Assembly: GCF_039544305.1 (NCBI RefSeq)
Contig: NZ_BAABLK010000037.1
Span: forward strand, 62,001-126,000
Direction: 5' to 3'
DNA: 64,000 nucleotides
Source of the DNA: Paeniglutamicibacter antarcticus_C
GTDB taxonomy: Bacteria > Actinomycetota > Actinomycetes > Actinomycetales > Micrococcaceae
Positions 35,649-43,797 of this stretch are shown in pieces (within the stretch, counting starts at the first letter, position 1; each line of letters begins with the position of its first letter). Below the pieces are notes generated by a model. It ran no database searches and was not told the DNA's origin. It saw only the letters and a list, made by a program, of their open reading frames with translations. The translations under genes and the position numbers were made by a program.

Positions 35649-36062
35649 CTTTTATCGTCCGTGGGGGCCATCCGGGCGCAGGGTCCGCCCACGTCGAGTT
35701 CTGCGCATGTTGCCAAGGAGGTGCCATGCGGTGATTTTAGTGCCGTCGTACCCCTGCGCATTGCGTCGCTACCAGGTCTCCGCCATCTGCGCGAACCAGC
35801 TTCGGCCCTCAAGAAGACGTTGCCCCTGAAGGGTAGTCCAACGCGATTCTTGCCCCTGTCCTATGGCATGGTTCACATTTTCTCCCAATGTAGATAAAAG
35901 CTCAAGAAACTCTCAAGAACCACCCCTAAAGACCGGTGTAAAAACTGATGAAAGCTTACGGGAACCCTGCTTAAGACCATGTCCGTGCCTTGAGCATGCG
36001 CAGACATAGTTGTCTTAGCGCAGGCCGCTGGGGCAAGGCGCTGAGGATCAAAGGGAAACACC
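35649..36062. other. Gene-free stretch before the SipW-type cluster
   Basis: No supported gene in about 410 bases. The right end must contain the promoter of the exported-protein operon; I see no confident promoter pair, operator or stem-loop. Confidence 0.5.
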
Positions 36063-36581
36063 ATGAACAAGATGACCAAAGGCGCATTGGCAACCGGCGT
36101 AGGCGTAGCACTTCTGCTCAGCGGCGGAGGAACACTGGCCGTGTGGAACACCGCAGCCGAGGCCAATGCAGGCACTATGACCGGCGGCGACCTGCAGATG
36201 ACTGCCGGAACCGGTACCTGGACCAACTCCAAGGGCACCGTGGTGAAGCTTGCCAGCTACCGCGTGGTCCCGGGCGACGTCCTGACCTTCACGCAGCCGG
36301 TCACCGTGGCCATCGACGGTGACTTGATGCGTGCAAGCCTGACAGTCACGGACAAGCTCACCGCTGCCCAGGCCTCCTACCTCAGCGTCGGGGAAACCAC
36401 GCTCTCGGACAGTGTGAACAAGCCGGTGACCACCGAACTGAACAAGGATTCCGACGGGACCTACACCGCAGCAGTTAAGGTGACCTTCAAGGAAGGGACC
36501 ACCACCACGACCGGTGCGAAGGCCACCAACGATCTGGGCAAGATCGGCTTCAAGCTCGACCAGATCGCGCCGACCAGCTAG
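36063..36581 (+). CDS. Exported protein with alternate (SipW-type) signal peptide, 1
   Basis: 172 residues. The signal peptide is of the alternate type: basic start MNKMTKGALATG, hydrophobic core GVALLLSGGGTLAVW, then NTAAEA. The mature part is Thr/Lys-rich and predicted beta-sandwich (GDLQMTAGTGTWTNSKGT, VVPGDVLTFTQPVTVAIDGD), without cysteine. Family knowledge: such proteins are processed by SipW-like peptidases, the best known being TasA of Bacillus biofilm fibres. It is the first gene of a four-gene operon with the peptidase. Confidence 0.85.
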   Translation: MNKMTKGALATGVGVALLLSGGGTLAVWNTAAEANAGTMTGGDLQMTAGTGTWTNSKGTVVKLASYRVVPGDVLTFTQPVTVAIDGDLMRASLTVTDKLTAAQASYLSVGETTLSDSVNKPVTTELNKDSDGTYTAAVKVTFKEGTTTTTGAKATNDLGKIGFKLDQIAPTS

Positions 36582-36627
36582 CCAACCCCGCCGGTATTCC
36601 CGCAAATCCACGATCGGAAGTCCTGAA

Positions 36628-37164
36628 ATGAAGCGCATGCTCAAAGTGGCCGGGCTGATGCTGGCAGCCACTGTCCTGGGACTTCTCACCGTCCAGGGTT
36701 CCTTGGCACTGTGGAACACTGCGGCTTCCTCCACGGCTCAAAGCGTCACCGCGGCGCAGTTCGCGGTGTCGGTGACCTCGGGTAGCGGCGCTGTCGAATA
36801 CCTGAGCGCGGGAACCAGCACTGTGGACCTGGCGGGCCAAGATCCCCTGAAGCCAGGAGAATCCAATACCCTGGCGATCCGGGTCGGCAACGCCCCCGAT
36901 GCCGGCAGCGGCACCTTCCGCACCCGCATTGTCCTGGGATCCCCGAGCGTCGGCGGGGAAATGGGGAGCCACCTGACGCTGAACCTCACCAAGGCCAAGG
37001 GCAGCGACTGCTCCACCAGGGGCAACAGCCTCACCGGCAGTGACCTGGGGCAGGACGAATCCGCCTTGTACTGCCTGAAAACCACCTTGGCCAAGGACGC
37101 CCCGGCGACTCTCTCCGGAGCCAAGGGAACCATCAGCGTTCCGTTGACCGCAACACAGCTCTAA
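36628..37164 (+). CDS. Exported protein with alternate (SipW-type) signal peptide, 2
   Basis: 178 residues. Signal peptide MKRMLKVAGLMLAATVLGLL followed by VQGSLALWNTAAS, the same ALWNTA boundary as in the other two exported proteins. The mature part has two cysteines (GSDCSTRG and LYCLKT) that may form a disulfide, and a beta-rich composition with LKPGESNTLAIRVGN, as in TasA/CalY-like or DUF-type camelysin domains. It follows the first exported protein by 46 bases. Confidence 0.83.
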   Translation: MKRMLKVAGLMLAATVLGLLTVQGSLALWNTAASSTAQSVTAAQFAVSVTSGSGAVEYLSAGTSTVDLAGQDPLKPGESNTLAIRVGNAPDAGSGTFRTRIVLGSPSVGGEMGSHLTLNLTKAKGSDCSTRGNSLTGSDLGQDESALYCLKTTLAKDAPATLSGAKGTISVPLTATQL

Positions 37165-37201
37165 GCCACCACACCAGCTCATCTTGAAAGGACCGGCCAC
37201 C

Positions 37202-37807
37202 ATGGGACGGCACCAAGCTCCCCGCACCACCGCCAAGAACACCTCGGCGTTGCGCCCCATCGGCCAACTGGTGAGCTTCTCCGTGCTCATCATCACCGCG
37301 CTGGTTGCCATGGTCTTGATAGTGGTGCCGATCCTGACCGGCTCCCAGTCCTACTCCGTGCTGACCAACTCGATGAAGCCGCACTACGCGCCGGGTACCT
37401 TCCTAGTGGTCAAACCGACCTCCTTCAACTCACTGAAGATCGGCGACGTCGTCACCTACCAGATTGATTCGGGCCGCCCCGAGGTCATCACCCACCGTGT
37501 GCTCTCCGTGGGTGCAGACCAAGACGGCCACCGGACGCTGATCACCAAGGGCGACAACAACGCGGTTGCCGATGACGCCGCGGTCACCGAGGTCCAGGTG
37601 CGCGGCAAGCTGATGTATGCGGTGCCGTACGTTGGATTCGTCGCCAACTGGTTGGGGAACCAGAACCGTGGCTTGTTCAGCGAGGTGGCAGCCGGCGGAT
37701 TCATTCTCTACGGGGCGGGCCTGATCATCAACGGCGTGCGAACCCGCCGCAAGCGCATCAAGACCATGGCCGAAACCGCTTCCGTATCGATGGAGCTCGC
37801 AGCATGA
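37202..37807 (+). CDS. sipW: SipW-like signal peptidase I
   Basis: 201 residues. A membrane helix (about 22-45), then the nucleophile Ser57 in LTNSMKPHYAPGTFL. The second catalytic residue is His98 in VITHRVLSV, the Ser/His type of archaeal, eukaryotic and SipW enzymes rather than Ser/Lys. A second helix lies near the C-terminus (about 160-178), and the tail is basic (RTRRKRIK). I use the ATG at 37202 with AAAGGA upstream. It should cleave the three exported proteins encoded around it. Confidence 0.9.
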   Translation: MGRHQAPRTTAKNTSALRPIGQLVSFSVLIITALVAMVLIVVPILTGSQSYSVLTNSMKPHYAPGTFLVVKPTSFNSLKIGDVVTYQIDSGRPEVITHRVLSVGADQDGHRTLITKGDNNAVADDAAVTEVQVRGKLMYAVPYVGFVANWLGNQNRGLFSEVAAGGFILYGAGLIINGVRTRRKRIKTMAETASVSMELAA

Positions 37808-38289
37808 GCAAGCACCGCGCAACCAAAAAGTCCTTCGGGTGGCGGCTGGCCATCATCACCTATGTGACCGTCCTGCTGCTTGGTCTTGGCGGGGCCGGGG
37901 CCCATGCACTGTGGAACATGTCCGGCGCCGGTGTCGGCACGGTAACCGCCGGTTCGTGGGCACCGAAGACCATTCCAGCCAGCGAAGTGGAGTGCTCACG
38001 CAAAGACAGCGGCAGCACCTCGAAGATCACCGTGACGTGGCCTGCCGTGGATGCCGACTCGTACATGCTGGATTTGAAAGGTGAGGGGCGGACCGAGACA
38101 GGGAAGACCAGCGGATTGACGTGGACCTTCAACCTGGACCGTCCAGGGGTTTTTGGCAGTGACAATTACAAGCTGGCCATCACGCCTTACGTAGGCGGCG
38201 TATCCTCCGCTCCTGCGGCTAACGTTGACGTCAACGTCAGGCTCTACACCTCAGGCTTGGGCGAGGTAAGGTGCTCGGCCGCTAAGTAG
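37804..38289 (+). CDS. Exported protein with alternate (SipW-type) signal peptide, 3
   Basis: 161 residues, start overlapping the peptidase stop (ATGA). Signal region: basic MSKHRATKKSFGWR, core LAIITYVTVLLLGLGGAGA, boundary HALWNMSG. The mature part has a fibronectin-III-like look (TVTWPAVDADSYMLDLKG, LTWTFNLDRPGVFGSDNYKL) and two cysteines (VECSRK and VRCSAAK) near its ends. It may be an anchor or minor subunit for the other two proteins. Confidence 0.82.
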   Translation: MSKHRATKKSFGWRLAIITYVTVLLLGLGGAGAHALWNMSGAGVGTVTAGSWAPKTIPASEVECSRKDSGSTSKITVTWPAVDADSYMLDLKGEGRTETGKTSGLTWTFNLDRPGVFGSDNYKLAITPYVGGVSSAPAANVDVNVRLYTSGLGEVRCSAAK

Positions 38290-38310
38290 AAACGGGTGGG
38301 CGATCTTTGG

Positions 38311-38362
38311 CCTCGGCAGTGACATCGTGCGTTTTATTCCGCAGGATTGCTGCCGAGGTTTT
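38311..38362 (+). terminator. Possible terminator of the SipW operon
   Basis: Perfect 9-base arms CCTCGGCAG / CTGCCGAGG enclose about 30 bases that can form a small inner hairpin; TTTT follows. Confidence 0.55.
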
Positions 38363-38399
38363 GTCGTTGATCGCTGAATGTGTGATGAGCGTAGTGGAG

Positions 38400-38780
38400 C
38401 TTTCAGGGAATCCGGTGTGCGGTTCGTTCCATGAATACCTTTGAATACCGTGGCCGCCTTCATCAGTGCCTCATGCATATATGGGTGGTTGCGGCCATGT
38501 AAATGGCAGCGATGATCTTGCCGATGCCGATGCCGATGCCGATGCCATTGTGGGACCTGAGATCCAATACGGGTGGAGCGCGATGGTCCCAGCGCCACAT
38601 AAAAATTGAACATGCTTGCGGAAATGGCTTTCGGCATGAAGGCATTCTTTGGCCAATAGAAAGGGACGCTGTTCTGCTTCGATCAGTACCATCCAGTGCA
38701 CTCTCAGCAAGCACACCCAGTTATCTCCGGCCAGTTGGTATCTGGCCGCTTCGCTGGCACCTCGGAATATCGCACGCTGA
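38400..38780 (-). pseudogene. Remnant of an IclR-family regulator
   Basis: Read leftwards, pieces in different frames match the C-terminal half of the IclR gene at 39983-40786: IGQRMPSCRK against VGQRMPLSRT, GKIIAAIYMAATT against GKIIAAISMSATT, and NHPYMHEALMKAATV against TTPYMPEARMTALKTV. Both loci share the 15-base string GCGATGATCTTGCCG (38509-38523 and 40116-40130). The part between VGQRMP and GKIIAA is mostly deleted and the DNA-binding domain is absent or unrecognisable. It lies upstream of an aldo/keto reductase gene. Confidence 0.75.
38521..38544. repeat. Hexanucleotide repeat (CCGATG)4
   Basis: Four exact tandem copies of CCGATG inside the IclR remnant; probably slippage in a sequence no longer under selection. 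Confidence 0.9.
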
Positions 38781-38846
38781 GGCGAGGTTGGGACTGGGAG
38801 CGGCTGCCATTGGCGCAGCAATCCGCATAATAGGCAAGGAGCGCCC

Positions 38847-39794
38847 ATGACTACCCTCGGAACCTCGAATCTTGATATTTTCCCACTGAACCTCGGAGGC
38901 AACACCTTTGGGTGGACCTCGGATGAAGCCACCTCGCATGCGGTACTAGATGCCTTCGTCGAAGGCGGGGGGAACTTCGTGGACAGTGCGGACGTCTATT
39001 CTGTGTGGGCCGAGGGCAACTCCGGCGGTGAGTCCGAGGCCATCATCAGCTCTTGGCTTGCCAAGGGCGTGAGAGAACGACTGGTCGTGGCCACCAAGGT
39101 CTCCCAGCACCCCGACTTCCCTGGACTCTCCGCCCAGAACATCTCTGCTGCTGCCGATGCCTCACTGGAGCGTTTGGGTACCGATTACATCGACCTGTAC
39201 TACGCGCACCAATACGACGAGAACACGCCCATCATCGAGAGCGCCGCCGCCTTCGACAACCTGGTGCGCGCGGGGAAGATCCGCCATATCGGGCTCTCGA
39301 ACTTCCCGGCGGAGAAGATTGATGAATGGTTCGCCGTGGCTCATGCCCAGGGCTTCGCGGCGCCGGTGGCGCTGCAGCCCGCGTACAACCTGGTAGCCCG
39401 CGAAGAGTACGAAACCAAGTTGGCCGACGTAGCTGCGCGGCATGACCTTGCGGTGCTGCCGTACTTCTCCTTGGCCAGCGGCCTGTTGACCGGCAAATAC
39501 CGTTCGGCTGCAGACTTGGAAGGAAAGGCACGCGGCCACATGGCCGGGAGTTTCCTCAACGACCGTTCCTTGGGCATCGTCGAGGCCTTGGTGTCTCTGG
39601 CCGATGGGCTCAAGGTTGAACCTGCGACCGTGGCGCTGGCCTGGCTCCGCGGCCGGGACAACATTCTCGCTCCGATTGCCAGCGCGAGGAATATCGAGCA
39701 GTTGCCGGCATTGATGGCCTCGGCAACCCTTGAACTCAATGACGAGGAGCTTCGGGTCTTGAATACAGCCTCGGAACCAGTGAGCGTGAGCTAG
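38847..39794 (+). CDS. Aldo/keto reductase
   Basis: 315 residues, TIM-barrel AKR. The tetrad is visible: Asp46 and Tyr51 (VDSADVYS), Lys84 (VVATKVS) and His121 (DLYYAHQYD). The cofactor part includes LAWLRGRDNILAPIASARN. It belongs to the group of general sugar/aldehyde reductases with NADPH. AAGGAGC precedes the ATG. It stands between the IclR remnant and the dgo locus; a link to sugar metabolism is possible. Confidence 0.88.
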   Translation: MTTLGTSNLDIFPLNLGGNTFGWTSDEATSHAVLDAFVEGGGNFVDSADVYSVWAEGNSGGESEAIISSWLAKGVRERLVVATKVSQHPDFPGLSAQNISAAADASLERLGTDYIDLYYAHQYDENTPIIESAAAFDNLVRAGKIRHIGLSNFPAEKIDEWFAVAHAQGFAAPVALQPAYNLVAREEYETKLADVAARHDLAVLPYFSLASGLLTGKYRSAADLEGKARGHMAGSFLNDRSLGIVEALVSLADGLKVEPATVALAWLRGRDNILAPIASARNIEQLPALMASATLELNDEELRVLNTASEPVSVS

Positions 39795-39982
39795 CGGTTT
39801 CGGGGGGAACGCGGCCGCGAAGCGGTGCTCATGCGGCCGCTGGCGGCCTCGAGTCGCCCAACCGGTTGGGATTGGCGCCATGACCGCACATATTCGCCGC
39901 ATCCAGGTTCCGGGGCGGCGCTGATCACGCACTATGATTCTGGGAGTCTTCATCACGTGGCTAGCGGCAGGCGTTGCTGAAG

Positions 39983-40786
39983 TCAGTCGCCGTAGGTTCG
40001 CCCCGTGTAGCCGAGCTTGCGTGAAATTTGCTGCGCGGTATGTGCCATGACGGTCTTGAGTGCCGTCATTCGCGCCTCGGGCATGTACGGGGTGGTGGCA
40101 GACATGCTGATTGCGGCGATGATCTTGCCGCTGCCATCGCGGATCGGGGCTGCCACGCATCGAATGCCCGGTTCGTTGTCTTCCAAATCAAGCGCGATAC
40201 CGGCCAACGCATACACTTCCATCCTGGCCAGGAATTCCTGCCGGGAGGAATGCGAAACCTGGTCAACGGGTGACTCCCGGTCAAAGGTGGAAGTCCAGCG
40301 TTCCGGGGTATCCAGCAACAACGCCTTGCCGATGCCAGTTCTGCTCAACGGCATACGCTGGCCCACGCGGGAGCGCATCTGGGCTCCACGTGTTCCCGGA
40401 ACCTTGTCAACATAGAGAACCTGCGCCTCGTCCTCGACGGCCAGGTGCACCGTATCCTGGTATTTCGCCGCGAGCTCTTCGAGAATCGGCTTGGCGATCA
40501 CGGGAACCGGGCTTTGGTACAGGGCATGGAAACCCAGCTCGATCAACGCCGAGCCCAGGCTGTAGTCGCTTCCGGCGGTGTTGCGCAGGAACCCGCGGGC
40601 GCTCAATAGCTGCAGCAACCGGTGGGTGGTGCTCTTGCCGATGCCCGTTGCTGCGCTCACGGAGCCCAGTGTCGTGGCGCCGTCGGCTACCGCCCGCAAG
40701 ACATCCAGCCCCCGGGCAAGGGTCTGGGTTCCCGGCGGCGGGGCCGCGACGGCATCTGCATCTTTAGGGGGAGAGTTCAATTCCAC
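39983..40786 (-). CDS. IclR-family regulator of the D-galactonate operon
   Basis: About 267 residues. Winged helix (LARGLDVLRAVADGATTLGS, then ATGIGKSTTHRLLQLLSARG) and effector domain (VPVIAKPILEELAAKYQDTV ... GQRMPLSRTGIGKALLLD). It is divergent from dgoK. A GTG at 40784-40786 has AGGAAG upstream; a TTG at 40813 would add 9 residues. In E. coli the galactonate regulator DgoR is of the GntR family, so an IclR regulator here is a different control arrangement. A decayed relative lies at 38400-38780. Confidence 0.87.
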   Translation of the reverse strand: MELNSPPKDADAVAAPPPGTQTLARGLDVLRAVADGATTLGSVSAATGIGKSTTHRLLQLLSARGFLRNTAGSDYSLGSALIELGFHALYQSPVPVIAKPILEELAAKYQDTVHLAVEDEAQVLYVDKVPGTRGAQMRSRVGQRMPLSRTGIGKALLLDTPERWTSTFDRESPVDQVSHSSRQEFLARMEVYALAGIALDLEDNEPGIRCVAAPIRDGSGKIIAAISMSATTPYMPEARMTALKTVMAHTAQQISRKLGYTGRTYGD

Positions 40787-40955
40787 GGTGACTTCCTGTT
40801 GTTCGGTGTGCAAGGGCTGGAAACAAGGTTTTGCGATTTTCCACCCATCCCACTATATGCGACGGCCTTTGAAATATAGGAACGACTGTCGGACGATTTC
40901 ATTGTGAACGGGGGCACAACAGGACCCGTGCCAATAAACATTGAAGTTGGGAATC

Positions 40956-42011
40956 ATGAAGCAGAACGACGCACCACGGCTGATCGCCCTTGACTGGGGG
41001 ACCAGCTCTTGCCGTGTCTATCTGCTCGGCGAGGGCGGTCGGATCATCGAGACCCGCAGCGAACCATGGGGAATCCTGCAGGTTGCCGAGCGGGCTCGCG
41101 CGCACTCCACGAGCCTTGAGGCCCAGTTCGAGGAGACGCTCAACGAACTATGTGGCGCATGGATGAATGCCTATAGCTGGCTGCCCGTGGTTGCTTGCGG
41201 CATGGTGGGCAGCCAACAAGGGTGGGTCCAAGCGGACTACCGACCGACCCCGGCCGATCTGGCCGTCCCAACAAATACCTTGGCTACCGTGGCCCTGACC
41301 AATGGCGGGAGTATCCACATCATCCCCGGCGTCATTGACGATTCGGCACTGCCCGATGTGATGCGTGGAGAGGAAACCCAGATCCTGGGCGCCTTGGAGC
41401 TCCAGCGTGGCAGTGACAACGAAGATGTGTCCGCCGGGCAGTGGATGGTTCTGCCGGGGACCCACTCAAAATGGGTCAAGGTCAAGGGATCAACGATCCA
41501 GGAATTCTCCACCTCGATGACCGGTGAAACCTACAACCTGTTGATGCAGTACAGCATCCTCGCCAAGCTGGCCGAGACCCCTCTCGAGGCATCTTGGGAT
41601 GCCTTTGATCGCGGTTTGGCCACCGCCTTCTCCACCGAGGGGAGAAGGGGAATCATGGCCACCGCGTTCTCCGCACGAACCCTGGTGCTTACCGGTCACC
41701 TGAGAGCCACAGAAATCTCCGACTACCTTTCCGGGCTCATGATCGGAGATGAGATCCTCTCCGTCTCCCAATCCTGGGAAGGCGAGCAACCACAGCGCAT
41801 CACCATCTGCGGCAACGAGAACCTCAGCCCGCGCTACCGCCGCGGCCTGAAGCGCCTGGGCATCGAAGAGATCGTGGAACTGCGCAACACCGCCCCCGCG
41901 GGCATCTGGAAAATCGCCGAATCCGTGGGTCTCTTGGCCAACAAGAACACCACTGAAGCCGAGGCACACCTCCGGCTTTCCCATTCCTCCGAGCGAAAGG
42001 TTACTTCCTGA
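40956..42011 (+). CDS. dgoK: 2-dehydro-3-deoxygalactonokinase
   Basis: 351 residues. The ATP-binding start RLIALDWGTSSCRVYLL, WGILQVAE, CGMVGSQQGW, the MRGEETQILGAL block and PGTHSKWVKV are typical of DgoK. It phosphorylates 2-dehydro-3-deoxy-D-galactonate (KDGal) at O-6. The next gene starts 2 bases later. I use the ATG at 40956 rather than the TTG at 40941. Confidence 0.93.
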   Translation: MKQNDAPRLIALDWGTSSCRVYLLGEGGRIIETRSEPWGILQVAERARAHSTSLEAQFEETLNELCGAWMNAYSWLPVVACGMVGSQQGWVQADYRPTPADLAVPTNTLATVALTNGGSIHIIPGVIDDSALPDVMRGEETQILGALELQRGSDNEDVSAGQWMVLPGTHSKWVKVKGSTIQEFSTSMTGETYNLLMQYSILAKLAETPLEASWDAFDRGLATAFSTEGRRGIMATAFSARTLVLTGHLRATEISDYLSGLMIGDEILSVSQSWEGEQPQRITICGNENLSPRYRRGLKRLGIEEIVELRNTAPAGIWKIAESVGLLANKNTTEAEAHLRLSHSSERKVTS

Positions 42012-42013
42012 TC

Positions 42014-42652
42014 ATGGCATCACCGAAACGTACACAAACAGGGCTGGTGGCCATTCTTCGCGGGTTGCCCCCGGAAGACGCCGCAGCAGTCGGAAAGCTC
42101 CTTTACGCCGCCGGTTTCAGGTCCTTGGAGGTCCCGTTGAATTCTCCCGAACCGTTGAAGAGCATCGGGATCCTGCGCGCGGAGCTGCCCGCGGACTGCG
42201 TTATCGGCGCGGGAACAGTGCTCACCGTTGAACAGGTCAATGCCTGCAGGGATGCCGGAGCCCAGATCATCGTTTCACCCAACACCGATCTCGAGGTCAT
42301 CAAGGCGACGCTTGCCGCCGGGATGGAAAGCTTCCCCGGAGCGGCAACCCCCAGTGAGGCCTTTGCCGCCGTCGCCGCGGGTGCCCGCAACATCAAGATC
42401 TTCCCCGTGGAGCAGGTCGGCCTGGCCGGATACAAGGCCTGGCGCGCCGTCCTGCCGGCGGATATCGGGATCATCCCGGTGGGCGGGATCAACGCGGAGA
42501 ACATGGACACCTGGGTCGAGGCCGGCGCCACCGGCTTTGGCATTGCTTCGGCGCTTTATGCGCCCGGGCGGGACCTGGAAGAACTCACCGCCAGGGCAAC
42601 AGCGATTGCCGAGGCCTGGAATCGGATTCAAGAGACGAGGAAGTCTGCATGA
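42014..42652 (+). CDS. dgoA: 2-dehydro-3-deoxy-6-phosphogalactonate aldolase
   Basis: 212 residues, KDPG/KDPGal aldolase fold. The Schiff-base Lys128 is in ARNIKIFPVEQ, the catalytic Glu39 in SLEVPLNSPE, and the phosphate loop near VGGINAENMDTW. It cleaves KDPGal into pyruvate and glyceraldehyde 3-phosphate. The stop overlaps the dgoD start by 4 bases. Confidence 0.93.
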   Translation: MASPKRTQTGLVAILRGLPPEDAAAVGKLLYAAGFRSLEVPLNSPEPLKSIGILRAELPADCVIGAGTVLTVEQVNACRDAGAQIIVSPNTDLEVIKATLAAGMESFPGAATPSEAFAAVAAGARNIKIFPVEQVGLAGYKAWRAVLPADIGIIPVGGINAENMDTWVEAGATGFGIASALYAPGRDLEELTARATAIAEAWNRIQETRKSA

Positions 42653-43797
42653 AAATCACCAAACTCACGACCTACACGGTTCCGCCGCGCTGGCTGTTCC
42701 TCAAGGTTGAAACAGACGAGGGAATCGTCGGCTGGGGTGAGCCTGTGCTGGAGGGGCGCGCCGCCACGGTCGCCGCTGCGGTGGAGGAACTCTCCGACTA
42801 CGTGATCGGCCAGGACCCGCGCAACATCGAGGATCTGTGGACGATCATGTATCGGGCAGGCTTTTACCGGGGCGGACCGATCCTAATGAGCGCGCTCGCC
42901 GGCATCGACCAGGCCTTGTGGGACATCAAGGGCAAGGCCTTGGGCGTTCCGGCTTACGAGCTGCTCGGTGGCAAGGTCCGCGACCGCATCCGCGTCTACT
43001 CCTGGATTGGAGGGGATCGCCCGGCGGACACCGCACAGGCAGCGCGCGACGCCGTTGACCGCGGATTCACCGCCGTGAAGATGAACGGCACCGAAGAAAT
43101 GCAGTACATCGATTCCTGGGACAAGGTCGAACAGTGCATCGCCAACGTGCAGGCGGTCCGCGACGCCGTGGGCACCAGCGTGGGAATTGGGGTGGACTTC
43201 CACGGCCGCGTGCACAAGCCCATGGCCAAGGTGTTGATCAACGAGCTCGAACCCTACAAGCTCATGTTCATCGAGGAACCGGTGCTCAGCGAAAACATCG
43301 GCTCGATGCTCGACGTGCTGCGCAACGCCAGCACCCCGATCGCCCTGGGCGAGCGGCTCTACTCGCGCTGGGACTTCAAGGACATCCTGGCTTCGGGAGC
43401 CGTGGACATCATCCAGCCCGACCCTTCGCACGCCGGCGGCATCACCGAGACCCGGAAGATCGCCGCCATGGCGGAGGCTTACGACGTCGCCGTGGCCCTG
43501 CACTGCCCGTTGGGCCCGATCGCGCTGGCTGCCAACCTGCAGATCGATGCCGGTTGCTACAACGCCTTCATCCAGGAGCAGAGCCTGGGCATCCACTACA
43601 ACAAGTCCAATGACCTGCTCGACTACGTGGTGGACCCCTCGGTGTTTGCCTATGAAGAGGGTATGGTCCAGATCCCCAATGGGCCGGGGCTTGGCATCGA
43701 AGTCAATGAGGAGTACGTGATCGAACGTTCCAAGGAAGGCCATCGCTGGCGCAACCCGGTATGGCGCCACGCCGATGGGTCGTTTGCGGAATGGTAA
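42649..43797 (+). CDS. dgoD: D-galactonate dehydratase
   Basis: 382 residues, enolase superfamily. Metal ligands are recognisable in GIGVDFHGRVHKP (Asp), LMFIEEPV (Glu) and IALGERLYSRWDF (Glu); the His in VALHCPLGPIALA is the catalytic base. It turns D-galactonate into KDGal. The order kinase-aldolase-dehydratase-transporter is that of a complete De Ley-Doudoroff galactonate operon. Confidence 0.93.
   Translation: MKITKLTTYTVPPRWLFLKVETDEGIVGWGEPVLEGRAATVAAAVEELSDYVIGQDPRNIEDLWTIMYRAGFYRGGPILMSALAGIDQALWDIKGKALGVPAYELLGGKVRDRIRVYSWIGGDRPADTAQAARDAVDRGFTAVKMNGTEEMQYIDSWDKVEQCIANVQAVRDAVGTSVGIGVDFHGRVHKPMAKVLINELEPYKLMFIEEPVLSENIGSMLDVLRNASTPIALGERLYSRWDFKDILASGAVDIIQPDPSHAGGITETRKIAAMAEAYDVAVALHCPLGPIALAANLQIDAGCYNAFIQEQSLGIHYNKSNDLLDYVVDPSVFAYEEGMVQIPNGPGLGIEVNEEYVIERSKEGHRWRNPVWRHADGSFAEW

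Noticed and set aside
38521..38544. (CCGATG)4 as a phase-variation switch
   Set aside because: It lies inside a gene remnant without an intact reading frame, so copy-number change would have nothing to switch.
39811..39840. Two copies of GCGGCCGC able to pair, as a terminator after the aldo/keto reductase gene
   Set aside because: Each copy is itself palindromic and G+C-only; no T-run, and chance occurrence is likely in this composition.
40868..40915. Short CGAC-T-GTCG palindrome in the dgo divergent gap as IclR operator
   Set aside because: Only 4-base arms; too short to separate from chance.
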